From Bacteroidales bacterium UBA5429 (GTDB lineage: Bacteria > Bacteroidota > Bacteroidia > Bacteroidales > WCHB1-69), in assembly GCA_002427605.1 (NCBI GenBank), contig DIRT01000028.1, positions 1 to 56,989 on the forward strand: DNA of 56,989 nt, in the 5' to 3' direction. This document shows, piece by piece, positions 16,356-24,253 of the stretch. Positions within the stretch are counted from its first letter, which is position 1, and the number at the start of each line of letters is the position of its first letter. The position numbers and the translations under genes were made by a program. The notes below the pieces were generated by a model. The model was not told the origin of the DNA. It searched no databases and was given only the letters and a program-made list of their open reading frames with translations.

Positions 16356-18875
16356 TTATTTCTTATAAATCAATTTATTTTTTGCAGTATCGATAGTGAA
16401 ATCTCCCCAGTTTTCACGAATATATTCGTCTCCAATCACAAATTTTGTGGGTAGATTTTTCTTAACAACCACTTTTACATTCTCTTCATAGTCATCCCCA
16501 ACACGAATCTCTCTCAAGAAGAAAGCAGTATTTTCTATAATTGAACCATCCTCTTGTTTAATGGCACGGTCTTTTAATTCAAAATCCGCCACAGTAATAA
16601 TCATCTCTTTCAGATATCTTGTAGCTTCTATATAGTCCATATAGATCTCTTCGGAGTTATCGCCAATTGAAAATTCTGAGATTTGGCTATTAGCATAACA
16701 GGTTCCCTGAACTCTGTTATCTTGAATTGTAATAGGAAGGGATTTCCCTTCAATAAGGGCAATAGTAATACTTCTTGGTGCACCGATAGAGTCACCTTTG
16801 GGAACATAGTTACTGTGCAATACAGTAAATTCTGTACGTCTGTTGAGAGCGTGAGCTGCTTCTTGACTACCTCTTGGGAGTGAGTTGATATATTCTTCAG
16901 TCAATACTACACCCTTGTCGTAAGTATATCTTCTTCCTTCATATATTTGTGTGAAAGGGTTATCAAACTTACGGGGAGTACTTTCTCCATATCCCATAGG
17001 AATGATACGATCAGGATCGATTCCTTTTTCGTTAACTAAAAAGTCAACGCAAGTTTGAGCTCTGTTTTGAGAAAGAACCATATTTCTTTCATCTGTATCT
17101 CTGGAGTCAGTGTGAGAACGTAACTCAATAACAATAGTTGGGTTTTTAATCAAAATGTTGTACAAATACATCAGAGAGTCCTTATATTGTGGTTTAAGAT
17201 CCCATTTTGCCAATTCATATAAAATTTCAGGCAAAATAATAGGTTCCTCTGGAATAGGAGCAATTCTAAAATCTTGTTTTAGATCTGTGTTTTCCGATAA
17301 TCCAATAGTGGTTTGTGTTCCTTTGTTATTATCATCATCCCAATATCCGTCTTTAGTAACATGCATGGTGTATGTTGTATTGGCGAGAATTTGGTTTTTA
17401 TCGAAATGGTAGTATCCTTTTACATCGGTAGTAGTGGTATATGAATTACCATCAGTTCCAAGAATCTCAACCTTTGCTCCATCAATATATTGCAATGTTG
17501 CCTCGTCTCTCACATAACCGGAAAGAGTATACACAATAGGTCTCAATAAGAAATAGTAGATATCGTCACCTCCTCTTCCACCGGGTCGGTTGGATGAGAA
17601 AAATCCTTTAGCCAGGTACGGAACTTTCGATTTAGGATCCAAAACTTCCTGATTATCAAAAACGATTCCAATTTCATCCCAGCAGGAATTGATAGGAATG
17701 CCCAGGTTTTCAGGTTCACTCCACTTATTGTCTCTATAAGAAGAAACAAAAATGTCTAATCCACCCAATCCGGGGTGTCCGTCAGATGAGAAATAGAGCG
17801 TAGAATCACCTCGCAATGCAGGGAAAACCTCTTGTCCTTCAGTGTTAATGGTGCTACCCAAATTTTCAATATTGGTAAACTTACCGGTCCTTCTGGCACG
17901 AGTAGCTTTATAAATATCATATCCACCTTTACCACCCGGTTTATTGGATGCAAAATAGAGTGTCAATTCATCCATGGAGATATAAGGGTGTACATAGTTG
18001 AAAGAATCGGGTCCCAATTCAACCATCTCGGCAGGTCCAAACCCATTACCTCTTCTGGGTGCAGTGTAGATATAGCAGTACTTAACCTGCTTTTTATCAT
18101 GAGGACAACGCGTAAAGTAAACTTGTGATCCTTTTCTGTTGGCAGTTAACTCTCCTTCATTGACTTCTGTATTCACATTTCCTTCAGTATCAAAAGGTTT
18201 AACAGGACTCCATTCTGCAGGAGGCCATTCAGTATTTCTGCTTTTAGGCTTTTCTGTAAAATAGAGGTCAGAAAAGTCACCACCGGTCCACTCATCATTC
18301 CCTTTTCCAACTGAGCCATCTCTGTTAGATGAGAAAACCAACATCGTTTCTCTTTCGGGATTACCCCATCTGGGAGCCCAATCATCTTGTTTGCTGTTGA
18401 GCTTCTTCAGATTTTCTACTTCATAACGTGTCGGATTTTCATTCCAATACTTAGCCTTCTTTGATCCTTCAATGCGAGCGTCAATTCGGGCATCATCAGG
18501 AACCCTTTTCTTATACTGCTCATAGTATTTCAAAGCTAAATCGTACTCTCCACGCAATTGATACAAACTTCCCAATTGGAATAACAGCATGGGGTTATCC
18601 TTTTGATAATTTCTTTTTTCCAATCTTAAATAAGCTTGTTCGGCTCTTTTAAGATTACCCATAATTCTATAACATTCAGCAATTTGAAAGTTAACTCTTC
18701 GAACCTCAACCGGATTTTTCTTAATCTTCTTAATCCCTTTTTGATAACCATCCAAAGCTTTCTGGTATCGTGAGTGTTGAAAGTCGTAATCAGCATCACG
18801 AATGGTTTGGGCTTGTAACGAAAAACTCAGAATGATACTGAGAAAAAAGGTTAAAATGAGCTTGGATTTATTCAT
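16356..18875 (-). CDS. PorE-like envelope protein: TPR, PD40, CarboxypepD_reg-like, OmpA, degenerate retropepsin-like tail
   Basis: An 839-residue exported protein. After a signal peptide (residues 1-22) come TPR-like repeats (25-150), WD40-like PD40 blades (about 170-440, e.g. VFSSNRDGS, YFASNKPGG), a carboxypeptidase-regulatory beta domain (about 450-530) and an OmpA peptidoglycan-binding domain with RSHTDSRDTDERN. This order matches PorE of the type IX secretion system, which anchors the machine to peptidoglycan; T9SS cargo proteins are encoded elsewhere in the window. The last 140 residues exceed a usual PorE and resemble a retropepsin-like domain whose DTGAS motif aligns with NSQIS at Asn729, so no proteolysis is expected. 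It has its own -7 box and terminator. Confidence 0.75.
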   Translation of the reverse strand: MNKSKLILTFFLSIILSFSLQAQTIRDADYDFQHSRYQKALDGYQKGIKKIKKNPVEVRRVNFQIAECYRIMGNLKRAEQAYLRLEKRNYQKDNPMLLFQLGSLYQLRGEYDLALKYYEQYKKRVPDDARIDARIEGSKKAKYWNENPTRYEVENLKKLNSKQDDWAPRWGNPERETMLVFSSNRDGSVGKGNDEWTGGDFSDLYFTEKPKSRNTEWPPAEWSPVKPFDTEGNVNTEVNEGELTANRKGSQVYFTRCPHDKKQVKYCYIYTAPRRGNGFGPAEMVELGPDSFNYVHPYISMDELTLYFASNKPGGKGGYDIYKATRARRTGKFTNIENLGSTINTEGQEVFPALRGDSTLYFSSDGHPGLGGLDIFVSSYRDNKWSEPENLGIPINSCWDEIGIVFDNQEVLDPKSKVPYLAKGFFSSNRPGGRGGDDIYYFLLRPIVYTLSGYVRDEATLQYIDGAKVEILGTDGNSYTTTTDVKGYYHFDKNQILANTTYTMHVTKDGYWDDDNNKGTQTTIGLSENTDLKQDFRIAPIPEEPIILPEILYELAKWDLKPQYKDSLMYLYNILIKNPTIVIELRSHTDSRDTDERNMVLSQNRAQTCVDFLVNEKGIDPDRIIPMGYGESTPRKFDNPFTQIYEGRRYTYDKGVVLTEEYINSLPRGSQEAAHALNRRTEFTVLHSNYVPKGDSIGAPRSITIALIEGKSLPITIQDNRVQGTCYANSQISEFSIGDNSEEIYMDYIEATRYLKEMIITVADFELKDRAIKQEDGSIIENTAFFLREIRVGDDYEENVKVVVKKNLPTKFVIGDEYIRENWGDFTIDTAKNKLIYKK

Positions 18876-18900
18876 AACTGTCTACATAATTTGCAAAGTG

Positions 18901-18908
18901 CAAATGTA
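18901..18908 (-). promoter_or_regulatory. -7 box (TACATTTG) of the PorE-like gene
   Basis: Exact TAnnTTTG match about 26 bases before the ATG at 18875. Confidence 0.65.
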
Positions 18909-18955
18909 CATTATTTTTTTGACTTTACTATATTTTTTTTAAAGATTTTTTTTTC

Positions 18956-20704
18956 TTAGAAAAAACTCAACAATTTATTGACAGGAGGATTGGGAATGGC
19001 ATTGATTAATTTCTGTGTATATTCCGTTTGAGGAGCTTCGTAAATCCGGTCTGCATCATCCAATTCTACAATTTTTCCCTTTTCCATCACAGCCATACGA
19101 TCTGACATAAATTTAACTACTGACAGGTCATGAGAGATAAAAAGGTAGGTGAATCCGAAATCGTTTTTTAGTTCGTTGAGCAAGTTGAGTACCTGAGCCT
19201 GTACCGACACATCCAGGGCAGAAACCGATTCATCGCAAATAATAAAGCGGGGATTGACAGCTAAAGCACGCGCAATGGAGATCCGCTGCCGTTGTCCGCC
19301 CGAAAATTGATGCGGATAACGATACAAGTGTTGCTCCTCCAGCCCGACTCTCTCCAGCAACTCAATTGCTCTCCGTTTCCGCTCTTTGCTGTTACTCCCA
19401 ATCCTGTGTACTTTCATCGGTTCCACCAGCATAGCACCAATTGTTAAGTGTTGATTCAGAGAGGAATAGGGATCTTGCAAAATAATCTGCAACTCTTTTC
19501 TTACTTTTCTCATTTCAGACAATGAAAGGTTGCGCAACTCCTGATTTCGATACAAAATGGACCCGGAAGTGGGTTCCACAAGCCGGATCATGGCACGCCC
19601 CAACGTCGTTTTTCCACATCCCGATTCACCGACTAAACCCAAAGTTTCACCTTCATAAATCTCCAGATTGATATCCGATATCGCTTGAATATATTCCCGT
19701 TTTTCAAACAGTGATCCCCTTCGCAACGGATACTCTTTACAAAGGTTTCGGATCTCAATAATCGGCTTTTCCCCATACAGTTTTTGGTGGTAAATCTGCC
19801 TTTCTTCTTTAGAAACAACCCCAATTTGCTCTTTAAATGTATCGCTAAGATGTTCTTGTTTGATGTAATTTTCTACTGTTGGGAGTTTTTTGAATCTTAA
19901 AATTAAGGGGGGGCGACAAGCCAGTAGTCCTTGGGTATAGGGGTGGCTTGCGTTCTCAAACAGGTCGCTTATGGATCCTTCCTCGACCACTGTACCCTTG
20001 TATAGCACCAGCACGCGATCCGCAATTTCCGAAATCACCCCCAAATCATGGGTGATAAAGATAACCCCCATTCCTCGCTTCTGTTGTACCTCACGGATCA
20101 ACTCCAGAATCGCTTTCTGAACCGTAACATCCAACGCAGTAGTGGGTTCATCCGCAATCAAGATGTCCGGATCACAACTCAGCGCCATCGCAATCATGAC
20201 ACGCTGCTTTTGTCCTCCCGACAGTTCGTGAGGGTAGGAGTTGAAAATATACTCCGGTCTGGGTAATTTGACCTCTTCAAACAACTGAATTACTCTCTTT
20301 TTTGCCTCTTTTTTGGAGAGGTCAGTATGCAGCAAGATTGCTTCTGTGATCTGTTTTCCGCAGCGAATCACAGGATTCAAAGAACTCATCGGTTCCTGAA
20401 ATATCATAGCGATTTTTCTCCCCCTGATTTGGCGTAGCTCTTTCTCAGAACATTCGGTTAAGGAGTACTCCTTCTCATTGGTAGCGTCAAAATAGTGGAT
20501 CGTACCTTCGTCAATTTTGGAGATTTTCGGATTGATCAACCGCATGATAGAAAGCGCAGTAACCGACTTTCCTGAACCGGACTCGCCCACAATACCTAAA
20601 GTTTCCCCATTGGATAGCTCAAAAGAGATCCCATGCAGGATCGGTTTCCATACCTCTTCATTTTTGAGATCCAGGTGCAGGTTGTTGACTTTAAGTATTT
20701 TCAT
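18956..20704 (-). CDS. Fused peptide ABC transporter ATPase (DppD-DppF type)
   Basis: A 582-residue protein with two complete ABC cassettes, as in YejF. Cassette 1 has Walker A GIVGESGSGKS, signature LSGGQKQR and DEPTTALD; cassette 2 has GLVGESGCGKT, FSGGQRQR and DESVSALD. Both carry oligopeptide/dipeptide importer features (the short C-terminal motif with YTQ...PNPP). It would power peptide import from the cytoplasmic side. No permease genes are adjacent; a matching family 5 binding lipoprotein lies at 41.8-43.5 kb, so the transporter genes are scattered. It starts 22 bases after the HsdR-N gene. Confidence 0.92.
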   Translation of the reverse strand: MKILKVNNLHLDLKNEEVWKPILHGISFELSNGETLGIVGESGSGKSVTALSIMRLINPKISKIDEGTIHYFDATNEKEYSLTECSEKELRQIRGRKIAMIFQEPMSSLNPVIRCGKQITEAILLHTDLSKKEAKKRVIQLFEEVKLPRPEYIFNSYPHELSGGQKQRVMIAMALSCDPDILIADEPTTALDVTVQKAILELIREVQQKRGMGVIFITHDLGVISEIADRVLVLYKGTVVEEGSISDLFENASHPYTQGLLACRPPLILRFKKLPTVENYIKQEHLSDTFKEQIGVVSKEERQIYHQKLYGEKPIIEIRNLCKEYPLRRGSLFEKREYIQAISDINLEIYEGETLGLVGESGCGKTTLGRAMIRLVEPTSGSILYRNQELRNLSLSEMRKVRKELQIILQDPYSSLNQHLTIGAMLVEPMKVHRIGSNSKERKRRAIELLERVGLEEQHLYRYPHQFSGGQRQRISIARALAVNPRFIICDESVSALDVSVQAQVLNLLNELKNDFGFTYLFISHDLSVVKFMSDRMAVMEKGKIVELDDADRIYEAPQTEYTQKLINAIPNPPVNKLLSFF

Positions 20705-20726
20705 ATCATGAGTTGAGAAAGGGAGT

Positions 20727-21134
20727 TTATAATTGAAATTCAGAACATTGAATCAGATTTTGCTCAAAATCAATATTAAAGAAAATTGATTCTGCACCGT
20801 TGGTGACACCAATCAAACCGGCTTGCAACACTTTGTTGTAACGACCCACTTGCTCCAGCACTTCCTGATCCAGTTTGATATGAGGAGCTTTACACTCAAT
20901 CACGATTTGCGGATTTCCGGAGGGGTCAAAAACGACAATGTCAAACCTTTTTGTAGTGGAATGTAACTTGATTTGGCGTTCCACGGCTATTCTGGAAACG
21001 GGAAACTGATGTACTTCAACCAATCGGTGGATACAATATTGCCTCACTTTTTCCTCTTCGGTAAGCAGAACCCACTTTTTACGGATGGAGTCCCAGATCT
21101 CTTCTTTACCTTCGTGTATTCGAATTTTATTCAT
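20727..21134 (-). CDS. HsdR N-terminal-like (PD-(D/E)xK) protein
   Basis: A 135-residue stand-alone protein matching the N-terminal nuclease domain of type I restriction R subunits. The core is visible: RFDIVVFD followed by IVIECKAP (Glu-x-Lys) and a conserved Gln (EQVGRYN). Proteins of this size occur in Bacteroidota without a restriction operon and their role is unknown; here it lies between sufD and the peptide ABC ATPase. It is complete, not a fragment of a longer R subunit. Confidence 0.75.
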   Translation of the reverse strand: MNKIRIHEGKEEIWDSIRKKWVLLTEEEKVRQYCIHRLVEVHQFPVSRIAVERQIKLHSTTKRFDIVVFDPSGNPQIVIECKAPHIKLDQEVLEQVGRYNKVLQAGLIGVTNGAESIFFNIDFEQNLIQCSEFQL

Positions 21135-21172
21135 GAGCTATATAGTTTCCGAACAGCGATGAATATCCTTCC

Positions 21173-21199
21173 CCCCTTTTTTTCTTTTTTTCAAAAAGA
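21173..21199 (+). repeat. Possible remnant of the CCCCCC/T-rich block
   Basis: CCCCCC followed by a T-rich tract and CAAAAAGAG between sufD and the HsdR-N gene. It resembles the conserved block of the composite repeat but lacks CTG before it and the GTGGGG part. Confidence 0.4.
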
Positions 21200-21202
21200 G
21201 AA

Positions 21203-22609
21203 TTAAGATCTTAATCGTGTGGTATCAATATCGTAAATCAGATTTTCTTTGTCAGCACAATTCATCATACATTGATCACAGATGGTCAGTTCGCCGCTTA
21301 ACCTTCTCTTGATCATGTCGTTAAGACGTTCACGCAACTTTTCGATCAGCACCAGATTGGCGATTTCATTAGCAAAAGCAAACATCAGGAGCATGCGCGC
21401 ATTTCTGAGACAAATTCCGCGAGTACGTAAGTAAAACATCGCATTCTCGTCCAGCTGACCAATGGTAGCCCCGTGACTACATTTTACATCGTCAGCATAA
21501 ATTTCCAGGAAGGGGCGCGTTGTAATTTTAGCCTCGTCAGTGAGTGCAATATTTCTATTGATTTGATATGCAGCAGTTTGCTGAGCATCTTTCGCAACGT
21601 AAATATGTCCGCTGAAGTTCGCACCCGCCTCGTCATCAGCAATCCCTTTGTAGATTTGATTACTGGTACAGTGAGGCACATGATGAACTATATTTACCTG
21701 ATTATCAATATATTGCTTTCTATCAACCAGATATAAACCGTAAAGATTAGCGTCTGCTCCCTCTTCGTTGAGGTGAACTTCCAGACTGTTTCTCACGTAA
21801 CCACAGTTGAAGGTGATCATATTGGAAGTAAATCGGGAATCCGCAGCCTGATTGACAAAAGTGTTGTTCACCAGGATCGATTGCGCATCCTTATTTTCCA
21901 TTTTGTAGTAGTGCAGTTGCGCATTGGCTTCCAGATTGATCTCCAAAATGTTATTGATGAAGCTGTTTTCTTCGTGAACAGAGTCATTGCAATGCACCAG
22001 TGAGAGTTGACTATTTTTTCCGACAATCACTAAATGGTGGTGCTGAATCATCAGTTTTTGCAATGTATCCACTAAAGATACAATCTGAATTGGAGTTTCA
22101 ACCACCACATTATCAGGTACATAGATAAAGACACCATCGGTAAAAAGTGCCTGATTGAGTGCAATGAGTCCATCCTGCTTTTCAGGATCCAGTTGATTGA
22201 AATGTTTTTTTACCAATTCGGGAAACTGTTGATATGCAGCATTGATAGATCCGACAATCACTCCATTTTCCCAAACATCCAACGGTTTATTTTGATGTAC
22301 ATACCAACCGTTCAGTAAGTGGTAACTGATCGTTCCAATGTTTTTGATTTCGCATTTAAAAACCTGATCTATAGGCTGATAGGGTGATGGTTCTGTTTGG
22401 ATTCTGTAGGGTCTGAATGGCTGATCCGGTTTCACGAGCAATGTGTCAATCGCTTTGTGTCTCCATTTTTCCATTTTCCCGTGAGGAATCCCTTTTTCTC
22501 TGAAGAGCGCCATGCCTTGATCGCGGAGTTCTCTACAAGGAATTTGTTGAGAACCGGTTTGGATCATCTCTTGATACAGTTCTTCAATAGTTTGGTTAAA
22601 ACGCTCCAT
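21203..22609 (-). CDS. sufD: Fe-S cluster assembly protein SufD
   Basis: A 468-residue SufB/SufD-family scaffold protein of the SUF pathway. The central beta-helix and the C-terminal signature (SHGATIGQLDENAMFYLRTR) are intact. It overlaps the sufC stop by one base (TAATG), implying coupled translation. sufB, usually the first gene of sufBCD, is not upstream here and must lie elsewhere. A C-terminal cysteine cluster (CDQCMMNCADK) is present. Confidence 0.92.
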   Translation of the reverse strand: MERFNQTIEELYQEMIQTGSQQIPCRELRDQGMALFREKGIPHGKMEKWRHKAIDTLLVKPDQPFRPYRIQTEPSPYQPIDQVFKCEIKNIGTISYHLLNGWYVHQNKPLDVWENGVIVGSINAAYQQFPELVKKHFNQLDPEKQDGLIALNQALFTDGVFIYVPDNVVVETPIQIVSLVDTLQKLMIQHHHLVIVGKNSQLSLVHCNDSVHEENSFINNILEINLEANAQLHYYKMENKDAQSILVNNTFVNQAADSRFTSNMITFNCGYVRNSLEVHLNEEGADANLYGLYLVDRKQYIDNQVNIVHHVPHCTSNQIYKGIADDEAGANFSGHIYVAKDAQQTAAYQINRNIALTDEAKITTRPFLEIYADDVKCSHGATIGQLDENAMFYLRTRGICLRNARMLLMFAFANEIANLVLIEKLRERLNDMIKRRLSGELTICDQCMMNCADKENLIYDIDTTRLRS

Positions 22610-23379
22610 TATTTTCCACTCAATTTTGATTGTTCATATTCGCTCTTAATCCAATCGTATCCCTTTTCTTCCAGTTCCATGGCGAGCTCTTTGGGTCCCG
22701 ATTTAACAATTTTGCCATCGAAAAGAATGTGAACTACGTCAGGAACAATATAATCCAATAATCTTTGGTAGTGTGTAATCACAACCGTCGCATTTTCAGG
22801 ACTTCTCAGTTGATTGACCCCATTGGCAACCACTCTCAAAGCGTCGATATCCAAGCCGGAGTCGGTTTCATCCAGAATCGCTAATTCAGGTTCCAGCACA
22901 GCCATTTGGAAGATCTCATTTTTCTTTTTTTCTCCACCTGAAAACCCTTCATTCACAGAACGTTCACTTAATTTGGAGTGTAGTTCAACAATTTTCTTCT
23001 TCTCTTCCATCAGTCTTAAAAACTGAGCAGCACCCAGCGGTTCCAGTCCCCGATAGGTTCTGATTTCATTCAGAGCGGTTCTCATAAAGTTAGTAATGCT
23101 CACCCCGGGAATCTCCACCGGATATTGAAATCCGATAAAAATGCCCTCTCTCGCACGATCTTCAATGGAAAGATCGAAAATATTTTTATCCTTGTATGTA
23201 ATCGTTCCTTCGGTTACGTCGAAAATCTCTTTCCCGGCAATCACAGAAGCGAGAGTACTTTTTCCGGTTCCGTTAGGTCCCATAATCGCGTGAACCTCAC
23301 CTCTTTTCACCTCCAGGTTAACCCCTTTTAAGATCTCTTTCCCGTGGATCGACACATGTAAATTTTGTATTTTTAACAT
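22609..23379 (-). CDS. sufC: Fe-S cluster assembly ATPase SufC
   Basis: A 256-residue ABC ATPase that works with SufB and SufD in the cytoplasm. Walker A is MGPNGTGKSTL; the signature region FSGGEKKKNEI and DETDSGLDIDAL are characteristic of SufC. It is the first gene of a sufCD pair. A TATCTTTG box lies 30 bases before the ATG, with a heptamer array and composite repeat copy III upstream of it. Confidence 0.96.
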   Translation of the reverse strand: MLKIQNLHVSIHGKEILKGVNLEVKRGEVHAIMGPNGTGKSTLASVIAGKEIFDVTEGTITYKDKNIFDLSIEDRAREGIFIGFQYPVEIPGVSITNFMRTALNEIRTYRGLEPLGAAQFLRLMEEKKKIVELHSKLSERSVNEGFSGGEKKKNEIFQMAVLEPELAILDETDSGLDIDALRVVANGVNQLRSPENATVVITHYQRLLDYIVPDVVHILFDGKIVKSGPKELAMELEEKGYDWIKSEYEQSKLSGK

Positions 23380-23408
23380 GATATGGTCTTATATTAAAAT
23401 TTAACCTG

Positions 23409-23416
23409 CAAAGATA
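23409..23416 (-). promoter_or_regulatory. -7 box (TATCTTTG) of sufCD
   Basis: Exact TAnnTTTG match 30 bases before sufC; a TTTCGTA heptamer array begins 15 bases further upstream. Confidence 0.7.
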
Positions 23417-23430
23417 CACTAACTTTTTGA

Positions 23431-23454
23431 TTTCGTATTTCGTATTTCGTATTT
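23431..23454 (-). repeat. Heptamer array (TTTCGTA), three copies
   Basis: Perfect 7-bp tandem array in the sufC promoter. It differs from the GGATTTC arrays by one base per unit but occupies the same position. Confidence 0.88.
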
Positions 23455-23726
23455 TTTTTGTAATTCTTTTTGAAATAAAAATAAAAGGGGGGCAGAAAAA
23501 GTATTCCATCTCAGTCATACCATTTCCCCGCTCGAAAAATTATACCATTTAGGATATGTGTGATCAATTACGAATTACGAATTACGTTGATTGGTTGGGA
23601 TAATTATCCAAACAGCCCTGTCTCTACAGCCATGTTCATTGTTTTTATTTTTCCTCGGACAGGTCGCGACCTATCCCTACAATAATTGCATTCAATTAAA
23701 ATTTTTGGTTCCGTAATTCGTAATTG
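23455..23726 (-). repeat. Composite intergenic repeat, copy III (diverged)
   Basis: Reading toward sufC: a GTAG-footed palindrome with one mismatch (23657-23680), a half palindrome GCCCTGTCTCTAC (23615-23627), three AATTACG heptamers (23566-23586), CGGGGAAATG, CTGCCCCCC near 23487-23495 and the T-rich block. The order matches copies IV and V but the sequence has drifted, and no other gene is visible in this stretch. Confidence 0.75.
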
Positions 23727-24197
23727 TTATCGCAGTTCGCTGTCAGCGGCTTCAATTTCGGCGCGTTTCTTTTCCTGGAACGCGATAATCTTTTGCTGTA
23801 CATCAGGATAAACCAGCCCGATTATTTTGGCTGCTGCCAGGGCTGTGTTTTCAGGAGAGATCACGGTCATGGGGGCTACTCCCGAAGGCATACGGAGGGA
23901 GGAGTAGATATCGGCACCACCATATTTGTCACTGTAAGGCGGAGAAGCAATCACGGGACAGTGCGTTTGTGCATCTGCAAAACCACTTAGCGCATTGCTC
24001 ATTCCGGCAATAGTGATAAATATGAGATTCTCTTTTTCATATTCCTTGATTATTTCGTAACATTTAAGTGGCACTTTGTGTGCGGAAGCAATACGTATAA
24101 CAACCTGAATATCAAAAGAGTGTAATACTGTTTCAATTTTTTTTGCCCACTCCAGATCCGATTTGGATCCCATGATAATGACAACTTTTTTTTGCAT
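23727..24197 (-). CDS. purE: Class II PurE (AIR carboxylase)
   Basis: A 156-residue enzyme of purine synthesis. The motifs are those of class II PurE, known from Treponema denticola and the animal PAICS carboxylase domain: IASAHKVP, ITIAGMSNALSGFAD and SSLRMPSGVAP. Class I enzymes instead have GAGGAAHLPG. Class II enzymes carboxylate AIR directly with CO2 and need no PurK; no purK is seen in the window. It is monocistronic, with a TATTTTTG box 37 bases upstream of the ATG. Length is normal. Confidence 0.9.
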   Translation of the reverse strand: MQKKVVIIMGSKSDLEWAKKIETVLHSFDIQVVIRIASAHKVPLKCYEIIKEYEKENLIFITIAGMSNALSGFADAQTHCPVIASPPYSDKYGGADIYSSLRMPSGVAPMTVISPENTALAAAKIIGLVYPDVQQKIIAFQEKKRAEIEAADSELR

Positions 24198-24233
24198 GGA
24201 TCTCAGTTTTATTGTTACATCTTAATGAAGATG

Positions 24234-24241
24234 CAAAAATA
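24234..24241 (-). promoter_or_regulatory. -7 box (TATTTTTG) of purE
   Basis: Exact TAnnTTTG match, close to the 3' end of the next upstream gene; no heptamer array here. Confidence 0.65.
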
Positions 24242-24253
24242 TAAAAATAATGG

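Noticed and set aside
18956..20704. Peptide ABC ATPase as a duplicated gene joined by assembly error
   Set aside because: Two-cassette fusions of the DppD-DppF type are a known family, and both cassettes are intact and distinct.
23318..23518. 66-codon frame upstream of sufC
   Set aside because: It runs through repeat copy III and the heptamer array and overlaps sufC; no family resemblance.
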